Assembly (NCBI RefSeq): GCF_031755915.1
Contig: NC_083382.1
Location: forward strand, 30,650,501 to 30,714,500
Reading direction: 5' to 3'
Origin: Ziziphus jujuba
Taxonomy: Eukaryota > Streptophyta > Magnoliopsida > Rosales > Rhamnaceae
Length of the DNA: 64,000 nt
The notes below the pieces were generated by a model, which had not been told where the DNA came from, made no database searches, and worked only from the letters and a program-made list of their open reading frames with translations. A program made the translations under genes and the position numbers. Positions 1 to 11,166 of the stretch are shown here, in pieces (positions within the stretch are counted from its first letter, which is position 1; each line of letters begins with the position of its first letter).

Positions 1-834
1 ATATACATTAAGAAATTATTTATATCATGATGTTACAGCCCAGAATTGAAGTCTTGGTCTTTCAACTATTTACCAAAAAAAAAGTCTTGGTCTTTCAACT
101 CAATATCAGAAATATTCCTTGGTCGAAAACGAATCGCTTGCTCCTAAAGCTTAGAAGCATGAGTTAGCATTCTGTACGTTCAACAAGTTTGCGGAAATTA
201 TGGTCGTCTTCCCAATGAACCTTCCTGCTGGGCTGCATCGCAGATCTCAGAAAGCCTCCAAAGTGGATTTAGACCAGACACTGCCTTTGTTTCGTACTGG
301 AGTATTGACTTCTGTATCCCTCTAATTAGAAGAAAACTTATTCCCATTTTGGTACTGAACACCATTTCTACAGTAAAGCCTAAATTCTTAATTAAAAGGC
401 AAAGAAATGGTAACATGGTTTTGAGACATTAAGAAGAACATGTGGCAGAACCTGATGAAAAGGAGGGTGAAATTAATTTTATGTCTCCATTTTTAGCTTT
501 ATGATTTGAAATTTTATTAATTATTTTTAAAAATTGAAATCAATATCTCTTTCTGTGTGTTGATTAGAGCCAGAAAGTTACTGTTTTTGCTTTTTCACAA
601 AATAACACTATTATTAGAATTAGACAATCATTCTATTTTTTATATTGCAATTTTCAAAGTTTCAAAATGTGCCATAAAACAGAGGATTTACCTAAATCTA
701 ATATAATAATAATGACAATGATATGCTTAACATACTTTCTTAAAAGATGAGTAACTAAAATTTAATAAAACCAACACTTTGATAAAAACCAATTTCTGTA
801 AACCTAATGAAACTGAACCATACTTCATCTCCAC
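1..834. other. 3' flank of the first AAA-ATPase; no convincing gene
   Basis: AT-rich flank downstream of the minus-strand AAA-ATPase. A 72-codon minus-strand frame at 198-416 has a somewhat exon-like end, but no start context, splice partners or recognisable domain. It may be an exon relic. I see nothing else in this stretch. Confidence 0.4.
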
Positions 835-2283
835 CTACTTAATCTTATCCTTCCTGCCCTGCACCTCCCTTAGCTGATGATTTCTTTCTTTTGGGTCTTT
901 CTCTGCTTGTGATGTTGCTTCTTCTATGGCTTTTGTCTTTTCTTTCTGCTTCTTAATCCTGAGGTCTTGAATCAGACTCCCCAAGCGAATTCCAACGTCA
1001 TCTCCAATGGTCTTAGGCATCAAATGATCTGTGACATCTGCAGGAGTCATGTTCACTTTCTCTAACAAGCAGCCAATGGTGTCAAACAGATGATGTGAAT
1101 CAATATTCATATAATTCTTAGCCAGAACTTTGAACCCTTCGAAGTCACAGTAAGAAAGCTCAATGTGCTTGTCCATTCGTCCTCTCCGAATCAGAGCTTG
1201 ATCAAGTTTTTCCACATAATTAGTGGTGAATATGATTAATTTTTCACCTCCACTTGCAGACCAAATCCCATCAATGAAATTCAACAACCCAGAAAGAGTA
1301 ACCTTGCTGCTGCTGCTGCTCTTGTGTTCACCCTTGTCTCCGTTCATCCCATCGTCTTTAACTATCTTTTTGTTCTGCCTTTGTCCTGTAAGATCAAGTG
1401 AGCAATCAATGTCCTCAATGGCAATTATAGACTTGCTTGTTATCTGCATCAAAAGCTTCCTCAGATCGGTATTGTCGCGAACAGCAGTGAGCTCAACATC
1501 ATAGATATCGTAGTTGAGAAAATTAGCAATGGCAGCAATCAATGTGGATTTGCCGGTACCAGGAGGACCATAAAGAAGATAACCACGTTTCCAAGCTCGG
1601 CCAATTTTTGCATAGTAATCTCTGGCATTCTTGAATGTCTCAAGATCTTCCATGATTTCCTTTTTCTTGTTCGGATCCATAGCCAATGTATCAAAAGAAG
1701 CTGGATGCTCAAAAACAGCATTAGTCCACATGGGTCCGTACGGATAATTAGTGTAGAGCTTTTGCTGCTTTTTCCCAACCCCAATTGCCTTACCCTTTTC
1801 CAACACATATTTCAAGTAAGACCCAGTGATCAATTCTCTGTATTTTTTACGAAAAGTGAGTCTGTAAGACCTTTTCTCATCAGGTGCAGAATTGGAGGAC
1901 AATATTGAAGTGGTGTAAGTTTTTCTAAGTGACCAGTAGAGTGTGGCATTTTCATACTCGTCACGTACCTCTTCATGTTCATCCATGCTGAATTCCAAAC
2001 TTTGCCCGTCCTTGAGCACATCGGCTCTGAGCCTCCTGGCTTGTTCGGTGGACTTGAAGCTGAGGTAGTGCTCGATGGCAGAATAGGCCTGGCTGCGCTG
2101 GTGACGGTCGCGGGAGAATTCATGGAAATTGATCTCAATGTAAGGATCGAAATACTTGGCTATCTTTTGGAAGCGTCTTTCAATAAGGTATTGAAGGTGG
2201 CGAGGGAAATACCTCTGTGCCATTGTCCAAACAAAGAATAAGCTCGCAAATGCCGAGCCAAGTTGAGCCCACATGTCTTTCAT
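835..2283 (-). CDS. AAA-ATPase, BCS1/OM66-like (At3g50940-type), intact
   Basis: Intronless 482-residue AAA-ATPase of the plant BCS1-like family, whose characterised members are membrane-anchored, mostly mitochondrial or ER proteins linked to stress and cell death. An N-terminal hydrophobic segment (about residues 9-21) leads into the AAA-associated region. Walker A GPPGTGKST lies near residue 239 and Walker B (IIAIEDID) near 285-291. A charged, serine-rich linker follows; its serine run is coded by a GCT/AGC microsatellite. Then come the GGEKLIIFTTN strand and the RRGRMDKHIELSYC arginine-finger region. It is the most divergent intact copy, for example IWSASGGEK where the others have IWSACGGER. 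Its tail is short and lacks the KAEEEEAKLK repeats of the 46.6 kb copy. The ATG at 2283 matches the start context conserved in the neighbouring pseudogene. Membrane location and exact function are inferred. Confidence 0.93.
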   Translation of the reverse strand: MKDMWAQLGSAFASLFFVWTMAQRYFPRHLQYLIERRFQKIAKYFDPYIEINFHEFSRDRHQRSQAYSAIEHYLSFKSTEQARRLRADVLKDGQSLEFSMDEHEEVRDEYENATLYWSLRKTYTTSILSSNSAPDEKRSYRLTFRKKYRELITGSYLKYVLEKGKAIGVGKKQQKLYTNYPYGPMWTNAVFEHPASFDTLAMDPNKKKEIMEDLETFKNARDYYAKIGRAWKRGYLLYGPPGTGKSTLIAAIANFLNYDIYDVELTAVRDNTDLRKLLMQITSKSIIAIEDIDCSLDLTGQRQNKKIVKDDGMNGDKGEHKSSSSSKVTLSGLLNFIDGIWSASGGEKLIIFTTNYVEKLDQALIRRGRMDKHIELSYCDFEGFKVLAKNYMNIDSHHLFDTIGCLLEKVNMTPADVTDHLMPKTIGDDVGIRLGSLIQDLRIKKQKEKTKAIEEATSQAEKDPKERNHQLREVQGRKDKIK

Positions 2284-3539
2284 TTTGCTTTACTTCTTGA
2301 GTACTTCTTCTGTGATCTCTTATCTCAGAGCTTTTTTCTCTTGCTGCTTGGGTTTATAAGTTAATTATTTATGATAAAGAAGCATTTTTCTTGTTCAGTT
2401 TTTGGTTCCTCTGGGGTTCATAAGTTGCTCATGTTTGTCTCTTGTACGTGCTTGTAAGGTGCTTAGTTTAGGGAATATTTGGACCATGCCATGCCTACTT
2501 GGCTATTTGCTTTCCCCAACTTATGCAAGTTTTTAGTCCACCTACTCACTCTCCCAATGAAATCTTTCCATATGTTTGTCTTTCAGGACTTTATGGATTT
2601 AACCCTTGAAAAAAAAAAAAAAAAAAAAAAAAAAGAGAGACTATATGGATAGAATGTATGAGATTTCACCAAATAATCGTGAATTTAGCTAAAAAGAATA
2701 TATTAAAATGGAAAGCATTCTATGAGTTCTCTATTGCAGTTATTACTAGACTAGAGATTCTTCTTCTTGTCATGCATTTTCTGTGAATCTTGCTGGATTC
2801 TTTTGCTGCATTATGTACACCAAATACTAGTATATGCAGATCAGAGACGAACTTTCTACAACACTCCTAGAGTAAGGATAACATGCATATATATATATAT
2901 ATATGAAATTTTCTTAAAAAATGCGCCACTTCCGCACCACAAGGGGGGTGCCACCAATCTTTTGACGGATAGAAATTTCAATATATACAGACTATTTACA
3001 AACTTGCTAGCTAGAACTTTCTTAGACTTATTCAGTATAACGTAATATATACAGCAGATTGATCATAAATGGGGTAAGAGCTTTATTAGGACAAGATCAT
3101 TGCATTTTTTTTTTTTTTATGTGGAAATTTTTTTTCACCTGCAGTGATTGATTAATAACGTTTTCCTGTTTTGCTCAAATTCTTTTGGTTTTTGTGGAAG
3201 AGAGAGATCTACAGAGAACTGGGAGAAGACAAACCGAAGATTAGAATAAGGATGGTCTTATTTTTTTAACTATTTTAAGCTGTCAACTAAACGCAACTTC
3301 CGATATAATAAGTTAAAATTGTTCATCCAAATATAAAACATCAAAATGCATGAAAAAAACATAAATGTCTTTTCAATAAAAAATTATTGTGACAAAAAAG
3401 TTAAAAAAAAAAAAAATAAATAAATAAACATGTTACTAAGACTTTTATAATAATTTCTATTCAGAAATAATATACGCAAATCTTACTTAATATTTAAGAC
3501 CAAAAAAAAAAAAAAAAAAACACACACACAACCTTAAAC
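2284..3539. other. duplicated promoter-side spacer, copy 1
   Basis: Upstream flank of the first AAA gene. Long stretches match 5036-6200 in the same order, for example the 'tttggttcctctggggttcataa' tract, the 'gatcataaatggg' tract and the 'aggacaagatcattgc' tract. Gene plus spacer therefore forms a tandem duplication with a period of about 2.75 kb. It also holds poly-A, poly-T and TA microsatellites (2608-2632, 2885-2905, 3101-3118). I see no gene. Confidence 0.7.
2351..2360 (-). promoter_or_regulatory. probable TATA box of the 835-2283 gene
   Basis: On the minus strand this reads CTTATAAACC, about 70 bp upstream of the ATG. The matching bases upstream of the next copy (near 5107) are diverged, consistent with that copy being dead. 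Confidence 0.5.
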
Positions 3540-5035
3540 AAGTACTGATGACCCATTTTCGTTCACTTCTTCTAGTACTGTGCCATTGCATTTCACATCT
3601 TCTTTATCAGATTCTTCACTCTCATTCTCTTCCTTTTCTTCTTTCTCAGCCTTCAATTTTGCTTCTTTTTACTCAGCCTTCTTTCTGGTCTCCTCCACAT
3701 CTCAAGAGCTTCAATCAGGTTGTTTAAACATGTCTCTGCATCTTCAGCCATAGACTTAAGCATCAAATTCTCCACAACATCCGCCGGAGTCATGTCGATT
3801 TCCTCCAACAAGTATTAATCTTTTCAAACAAAGGGTGGGAGTCAATCTCCAAGTAATTTTAAGCAAGCACTTTGAAAGCTTCAATGCAGCAATAGAAGAA
3901 TTCTATATGCTTGTCAATCCTACTTCTAATAAGTGCAGGGTCGAGTTTATCCACATAATTGGTGGTAAACACAACCATTCTTTCACCTGCACAAGATGAC
4001 CAAATTCCATCTATACAATTCAACAACCCAGAGAGAGTAACCATACTCTTTTTCTTTTCTTCTTGTTGTTCCTTCTTACTGCTAATTGTGCCCTTTTCTT
4101 TTTCCTTCTCCTTCCTTTGACCCGTTAGGTCAAGCGAGCAATCAATATTCTCAGACCACAATGATAGACTTATTTGATATGTCAATCAACAGATTCCTCA
4201 GATCAGCATTATCCTTAACTGCCGTGAGTTCCAAGTCATAGATATCGTATTTCAAATGGTTAGCCATGGCATAAATCATGGTTGACTTACCGGTTCCTGG
4301 TGGACCATAAATGAGCAAGCCACGTTTCCAAGCCTTTCCAATTCCGTTATAGTACTCTTTCCCCTGTATGAACTTATCAAGGCAATTGATAATATCCTCC
4401 TTTTTTCTTGGATCCATTGCCAGTGTCTGATACGTTGTGGAATGTTGAAAGGCAACATGGCTCCACGAGCTGGTGCAACAATCACCACCTGCATTGTTAG
4501 TATAAAGCTTGAGCTGTCTGTTGCGTAGAGAAATCACTTTTCCCTCCTGTAATATATGTGATCGAGATAGGAGCCGGTTAGGAGGTCATGGTTGTGCTTG
4601 TGGAAGGTGAGCTTGTAGTACCTGGTCTCATCCGAAGCAGGATAATAGGGAGATAGATGTGGATATATTAACATGTTCGCAAGCAGTCCACCACAGCTTG
4701 ATCCCTTGGAATTCCTCAATGATTTTCTGGTTTTCATCCATACTGAGGATCGATGTCCTACTATCTATGGTATCATGAGTGTTGAATCGCTTAGCTGCAT
4801 TGGAGGAGGGACTTGAACTGAGGTAAGTCTGGATGGCTTTATACACTTCACTGCACATGAACTGTAGTCACCACTATATTCATGGAAATTGATCTCACTG
4901 TAAGGATCAAAATACTACCTTTTGGAAGAGTCTTTCAATGAGGACTTGAAGGTGAGGGAAATGTCTCTGTGCCCTTGTCCAAACAAAGAGTAAGCCCACA
5001 ACCATGGAGCCAAGTCGAGACCACATGTCTTTCAT
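3540..5035 (-). pseudogene. AAA-ATPase pseudogene, chimeric, multiply frameshifted
   Basis: The remains of one AAA-ATPase are spread over at least three frames (about 3859-4185, 4151-4537, 4534-4858). Walker A GPPGTGKST survives near 4285-4315. Walker B is broken: extra bases between IIVV and NIDCSLDL shift the frame near 4150-4165. The GGER motif is CAGER, the arginine-finger region is shortened to RSRID, and the ancestral stop near 3540 is lost. The body (3540 to about 4880) resembles the 6.2-7.7 kb copy, whereas the first 40 or so codons and the upstream flank resemble the 0.8-2.3 kb copy. It is therefore a recombinant relic. It is not expected to make an AAA-ATPase. Confidence 0.9.
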
Positions 5036-5886
5036 TTTGCTTTACTTCTTCTTGAGTTGTTCTTTGATTTCTATCTCAAAGCTTTTTTGTGTTGTTTCTT
5101 GCATTTATTAGTTAGTTATTTCTGGTGAGAAGCATTTTTCTTATTCAGTTTTTGGTTTCTCTGGGGCTCATAATTTGTTCATGTCTGTCTTTGTAAATAC
5201 TTGTAAGGTGCTCATCAGTTTAGGAATATTTTGACTATGACATGCCTACTTAGCTATTTGCTTTCCCCAGCTTAATTCAAATTTTACGTCCACCTACTCA
5301 ATCTCCCTATGAAATCATGCCATATATATTGTTCTTTCAGGACATCATGGATATAATATTCACCCCCAAAAAAACTAAGATAGCTAAAAAAATATATTAA
5401 AATGGTATCATTCTAAAAGTTCTCTATTGCAGTTATTACTAAACTAGAGATTCTTCTCCTCAGGCGGTGAAGGTATTTATCATGTCATGCATTTACTGTG
5501 GATATTGCATGATCTTTTGCTGCATTATATATATATATATATATATATGTTTGGTAATCTTTTTGCTGCATTACATACACTAACGAATGAGAGTGAGCAG
5601 AGACAATTTTTTTTTTTTTTTTTTTTTTTAATGAAACAGAATAGAGATAAACTTTCTAGTACTCTCCAAGAGTAAATTGATGGCTAATTCACCAATGAAC
5701 AGAATCTCTAATGTACACAGATTAGAGATTTACAAACTTTCTAAAACTTTCATAGGCTTACTCAAGATAACATAATATATACATCAGATTGATCATAAAT
5801 GGGCCATGAGCTAAATAAGGACAAGATCATTGCCTATTTTTTATGCGGAAATATCTTTTCTCTGTAGGGAATAAGTTTATAAAGAG

Positions 5887-5917
<31 letters not shown>

Positions 5918-6200
5918 CTGTTTTTATTAACTTCTTAATTTGATTAGGGTAAAACTGTTCATCCAAATAAAAGATACCAATATGCATTAAAAATGTTAAA
6001 TTTGTATGGGTATACATGGCTTTTCAATTAAAAATTATTGTCATGTACAGATGTGGAAAAAAAAAAAATACAAAAAGCAAAAAAAAAAAATAAACATGTT
6101 GCTAAGACTTATGATAGATTATTAAGAAATTACATGCTTCAATCTACACCAAAACAAAAAATAATAAAAATTATAAAAATAAAAACAAGCACAACCTTAA
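5036..6200. other. duplicated promoter-side spacer, copy 2
   Basis: Paralogous to 2284-3539, colinear over most of its length. It contains (TA)n at 5527-5548, poly-T at 5609-5629, a (TG)n-poly-T run at 5887-5918 and A-rich tracts. No gene seen. Confidence 0.7.
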
Positions 6201-7734
6201 TCAAGTACTGATGGTCCCGTTTTCTTTCACGTATGTTGGTATTGTGCCATTGCATTCCACATCTTCTTTATCAGATCTTCACTCTCATTCTCTTCATTTT
6301 CTTCTTTCTCAGCCTTCAATTTCTCTTCTTCTTCGGCCTTCAATTTTGCTTCTTTTTCCTCAGCCTTCTTTCTGGTTTCCTCCTTGGCCATCTCAAGAGC
6401 TTGAGTCAAGTTGTTCAAACATGTCTCTGCATCTTCAGTCAAAGATTTAGGCGTCAAATTTTCCGTAACATCCGCAGGAGTCATGTCGATTTCCTCCAAC
6501 AAGCATTTAATCTTTTCAAACAAAGGGTGGGAGTCAATCTCCAAGTAATTTTTGGCAAGCACTTTGAAAGCTTCAAAGCAGCAATAGGAGAATTCTATGT
6601 GCTTGTCCATCCTACCCCTCCTAATAAGTGCAGGATCGAGTTTATCCACATAATTGGTGGTAAACACGACCAGTCTTTCACCTCCACAAGATGACCAAAT
6701 ACCATCTATACAATTCAATAGCCCAGATAGAGTAACCATACTCTTTCTCTTCTCTTCTTCTTGTTCCTTCTTACTACTAATTTTGTCCTCTTTTTTTTCC
6801 TTGTCCTTCCTTTGACCCATAAGGTCAAGCGAGCAATCAATATCCTGAATCACAATGATAGACTTATTTGAAGTGTCAATCAACAACTTCCTCAGATCAA
6901 CATTGTCCTTAACTGCCGTGAGTTCCAAGTCATAGATATCGTATTTCAAATAGTTAGCCATGGTGGAAATCATGATTGACTTACCGGTTCCTAGTGGACC
7001 ATAAAGAAGATAGCCACGTTTCCAAGTCTTTCCAATTCTGTTATAGTACTCTTTCCCCTGGATGAACTTGTCAAGGTCATTGATAATCTCCTCCTCCTTT
7101 CTTGGGTCCATTGCAAGAGTCTCAAACGTCGCGGGATGTTGAAAAGCAACATGGCTCCAGCAGCTTGTGGAACGTTCAGCGCCATTATTAGTGTAAAGCT
7201 TGAGCTGTCGTTTCGTAGAGCAATGGCTTTTCCTTCCTGTACTACGTGATTGGGATAGGAAGCCGATAATTAGGTCCTGGTGACGCTTATGGAAGGTGAG
7301 CTTGTAGTACCTCTTCTTGTCGGAATAGGAGATGGATGTGGATTTGTTGACATGTTTGCAAGACGTCCACCAAACCTTGACGCCTTGGAATTCCTCAATG
7401 ATTTCCTGATTGTCATCCATGCTAGGGATGAATGTCCTGCAATCTTTTGTCTCATGAGCCTTTAGGTGCTTAGCTCTATTGGAAAAGGGACTGGCACTGA
7501 GGTAAGTCTGGATGGTAACATACACTTGACTGCGCCTGTAGCGGTAGTCATCATTATATTCATAGAAGTTAATCTGTATAAAAGGGTGCATAATAGAGCT
7601 CACCAATTTTTTGGTGTAATATTTAAAATAATCACGAAGCTGTTGGGGAAAGAAATCTTTAACACAGCATGCACAAACATCAAGCCACCGATAGCCGAGG
7701 CCATTTGAGACCAGAACTCCCCTCCTACCCCCAT
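6201..7734 (-). pseudogene. AAA-ATPase, decayed although a 556-codon ORF remains
   Basis: A long open frame (6227-7897) hides four indels when read against the intact paralogs. (1) The ancestral start is at 7734 (MGVGGEFWSQMASAIGG...). A 1-bp loss near 7660 puts that N-terminus out of frame, and the open frame instead starts from an unrelated upstream ATG in (GA)n/(TA)n repeat sequence. (2,3) An extra T near 7260 and a missing base near 7210 scramble about 19 residues before the QLKLYTNN motif. (4) A 1-bp loss near 6275 replaces the conserved ECNGT tail. Walker A is GPLGTGKSI instead of GPPGTGKST/S, and Walker B is IVIQDID instead of IVIEDID. Loss of ATPase activity is inferred. A truncated or altered product cannot be excluded. 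Confidence 0.85.
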
Positions 7735-7820
7735 AAACGAATACAGCGTCTTCTTTTCTAATTTTTTTTCCCATAACCTTAAAGGTTAATAGGAATGAAC
7801 GAGTAAGTGTTAGATCGTGA

Positions 7821-7821
7821 T

Positions 7822-7880
<59 letters not shown>
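7821..7880. repeat. (TA)n-(GA)n compound microsatellite
   Basis: A TA run followed by a GA run directly upstream of the decayed AAA copy. Translated in the antisense direction it creates the low-complexity SLSLS/IYIYI start of the spurious long ORF. Confidence 0.9.
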
Positions 7881-7881
<1 letters not shown>

Positions 7882-7897
7882 AAAGCAAAGGAAACAA

Positions 7898-10672
7898 TGT
7901 ATAGTTTCTTGCTGCTTAAGGAATCGCCAAATATATCAATATATGTGTCCTTTGTGCTAGTGGCTAAATTTCTACAATTCCCTAATTGTCCATCATATAA
8001 CAATCCTATATGGATTAGGGGTTCTAATCCTATTGTGTTTTTATCCCTGTTTTATTCTTATCAAAGCCCAATTTGTAAAATATATCTTCTTTTTTCATTA
8101 AAAGTTTAAATTCTCCCACGTAAACAAGATTGACTTTTTACGAGGAAAAAAAACAATTGGCCATTGTTTAATGTTCTATAAAAAGAATCCGGGTAATTTT
8201 CGTCAACCAAGGTATTGTTGTTGGGTTTAGTAAAATAAAATAAAATGAAAAAGCTATTGCTGGGTTTTTATTCAATTATGGAATTTGGAATATAAGATCT
8301 TGAATCTATTGGCGCATGGAGAAAGGCAATCATGAAGGAAACTTTATATGGAGTTCAGCATCTAGTTGTGTTTGGATACATGAGTTGCAATATATAGAAG
8401 GAAAAGAAAGAAAAATCAAAATCCCTTTTTAAAGAAATCAATTTTGCCTCATATTTAACAAATAAAGAAGTCAAATAAATAAAATTTCACTCCAAAAAAA
8501 AAAAAGAAAAGAAAAAAAGGGCAAATAAAAGGGCGGAGATTGTAATAAGAAAAAGTCCCTCTTTTGTTTTCTTTCTTGGTAATTAGTATGAAAAAGTTCA
8601 TCATATGTGTGGAGGCATGCCTCAAATCCTCTGGTTGCCTTTATTTTATACTTATTTCTGTTTGGTTTTTAATCTAAACCCCTCATTTATCATCTAATGG
8701 TCCATTTCCACACCACCTAGTGTTCCATTCCTTATCATCGATATTACTGATAAAAAAAAGTAAAAAACTTACTGTCACTTTAAGTAATTTAATACCTTAT
8801 ATGTTTAAAAATTACATATAATGTACAGTTCAATTTTGAAGAAGTAGGTAGTTTCAATGGTTGATATGAAATAAATAGTTTTATTAGTTAAGCATTTCTA
8901 TCTGTTCTATCAGATTTGAGTCACATGGATAGGGGAAAAATAAAATGTACAGTTCAGCCCCACAAATTTTATTATTATTATTAAAAAAAATAAAATCCCC
9001 TTTGTGCAGGCGTCTTTCTTCTCGGCTAGCCATTGATTCTGCTAACTCCATCTATCTTGGTAAACAACTTATGTCCATTCCCACCATGTATTTCAAAAAG
9101 CCATGGCTAATATTCCTGTCCCCTCTTGTATATTCCCACCATGACCAAGATTCTTCAAAACCTCACTTCATTCTTCCAAGACATCGTCATCGTCAGACAA
9201 AATCTTTCAACCATCAAAATCCGTCGATAGATTTTGGTGTTGTGGTAGTCATGGGTCCGGAACCAAGCTTCAATCTCGGATTTGATTCTAGGCTGTCAAT
9301 TTCTAGTGTCTATTTAGCCTTTTATATCATTTACTATTGAATGACATAAGTTGATTTCTATCCTGAATTTGGATCTGGGTAATCAATTTTTTTAGGGTTG
9401 AAACTGAGACTTCTTAGATGAAGCAAAACCATGGCCATGGAAGAAGAAATGGCTGCAAGAATAATGCTTTATTAAAAATTTATTTTTTAACAAAAAATTT
9501 ATTCTCTCTCCCTCTTTTTTTGGTTACATAAACTGATGATGTGGCAAATAAACAAGTTTTAGTAGATTAAATATGATGTGGCATCCAGATAGATCGTTAA
9601 ATGGCAAATGAAGGACTTACCAAGCAGAAAAAGAAAGCAGAGAATCCTGATCTCTTTCATAAATGATTTGAAACGTGGCATTCTTTAACAGGTGGCGCCC
9701 GCGACAACAATGTGAAGCAGAAGAATCTGTCTCCTCGTAGATAAAAAGGACCAAAAAGAGTATTTGTCGTTGATCCTTGCCATGCAAGTTGGAATTTTTT
9801 ACTTGATATTCTATAAATTAAGAAAAGATACTATTTGTTACTTTTTTACCATGAAATCCACTAATCATATGAAAATTTAATTGATTGTTCAAAACTCTTA
9901 TATGTAAGTTTACTGCTCACTCTAGAATTTTTATTTCCTTTGTGTTTTCACTTTTGCTAGTCTAATAAATTTTCCAAGACTGAAGAAGAAATGGGCTTCA
10001 TGCTCTCTCCAGTAATTTGATTTGAAATTATAATCATGGAATTAAATGACTCTTACGGTTCATATGTTGCAAAGTCATAAAAGTTTTCCTTATTGCAATT
10101 CTCAGCCTGAAAAGTTCAAAAAATAAAATAAAATAAAATCTGGAAGTTGGGTTATTTTATGTCGCTGACATGATTGCCAATCTTGATGACGTAACATGTC
10201 GTGACCGGTTAGGCTTGGTTTAGTAATGAATGTAAACTGAAAAAAATACGCTGCGTTTCCTTGGTACTTTAGTAGTACGACAATTGTTGTACTAGCCCTT
10301 GCCAAGTTTTCTATGATATTAAAATCTTGTACTGCCTTCGTTTTTTTTTTTTTGACCACCGTTGACTGACGTCCCTGTTTTGCTAGGAGACTGCCAAAAG
10401 TCATATAGAAATTTGATTAACTTGAAACCCTTTTTGTTTTGTTTTGTTTTTTTGTTTTTTTTAAATGAATGATTAACTTGAAAGCTTATTAAACCATTTG
10501 CAGGCCTATAAAATTTTCTTTTACTTTATCTAAAAACAAATTAGAATATCACACAAGTAAAATATTTAATGTTCAGCCAAAAAAAAAAAAAAGTAAAATA
10601 TTTAAATAAATTAATTAATAAAAAATTAATTTAATAAGACCCAGTTTTGTTAGGCCCCATATTGTTTCTTTC
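7898..10672. other. spacer; no supported gene
   Basis: AT-rich spacer. From about 9660 to 10420 it carries the recurrent spacer block also found near 14700-15660, 23450-24640, 30780-42360 (interrupted) and 52980-53800. A 131-codon plus frame at 8945-9340 has no recognisable domain and is probably chance. Confidence 0.5.
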
Positions 10673-10810
10673 TTCAGCCTACAATTTTGCTTCTTCCTCA
10701 GCCCCTTTTTCTTGCATACTAATTGGCCATCTCAAGAGCTTCGATCAGAGTTCTTCAAACAAGCATTTAATATTTGTACACAAATATAATGGTGGGAATC
10801 AATATATATA
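10673..10810 (-). pseudogene. 3' relic of an AAA-ATPase
   Basis: A short remnant matching the C-terminal coding part of the AAA genes (the AEEEAK tail and the EALEMAK region). It continues into the equivalent of the CLLEEID/SHHLF region across an internal deletion. The same relic with the same deletion lies at 24885-25025, each time about 0.4 kb downstream of an intact copy's 3' end. Confidence 0.7.
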
Positions 10811-11166
10811 CATAGGTCAAACAACACCATGAAATAGATTCTTATTGAGCATTTACAAATATTTACAAATTGAAGCAACAAATAACATATGGACACAACA
10901 AATCATGAGATGGCTAATCCATCGACATAGAATTTCTAAAATACAGACCTAACACACCCTTTTCAAGCATTTTCCTAACATATATGCACAACAGATTGAT
11001 GGCTACTCCACCAATAAATTCAATTTATTTTATAATACAGACCAAAGGCAAACTTTCAAGCACTTTCCTAACATATACACATTAAAGATTGATGGCTAAT
11101 CCGCCAATTTATAGAATCTGTTATACACATACCATGTGCAAATTTAACAAAGTTTCTAGTACTTTC

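Noticed and set aside
198..416. Minus-strand ORF as the last exon of a gene
   Set aside because: No room for upstream exons before the AAA gene at 835 and no domain; kept only as a low-confidence note.
7735..7897. N-terminal extension of the 556-codon ORF as a genuine signal or membrane segment
   Set aside because: It is translation of (GA)n/(TA)n microsatellite and out-of-frame N-terminal sequence; the paralog start is at 7734 in another frame.
8945..9340. 131-codon plus-strand ORF as a gene
   Set aside because: No domain, no promoter or splice context, low-complexity start.
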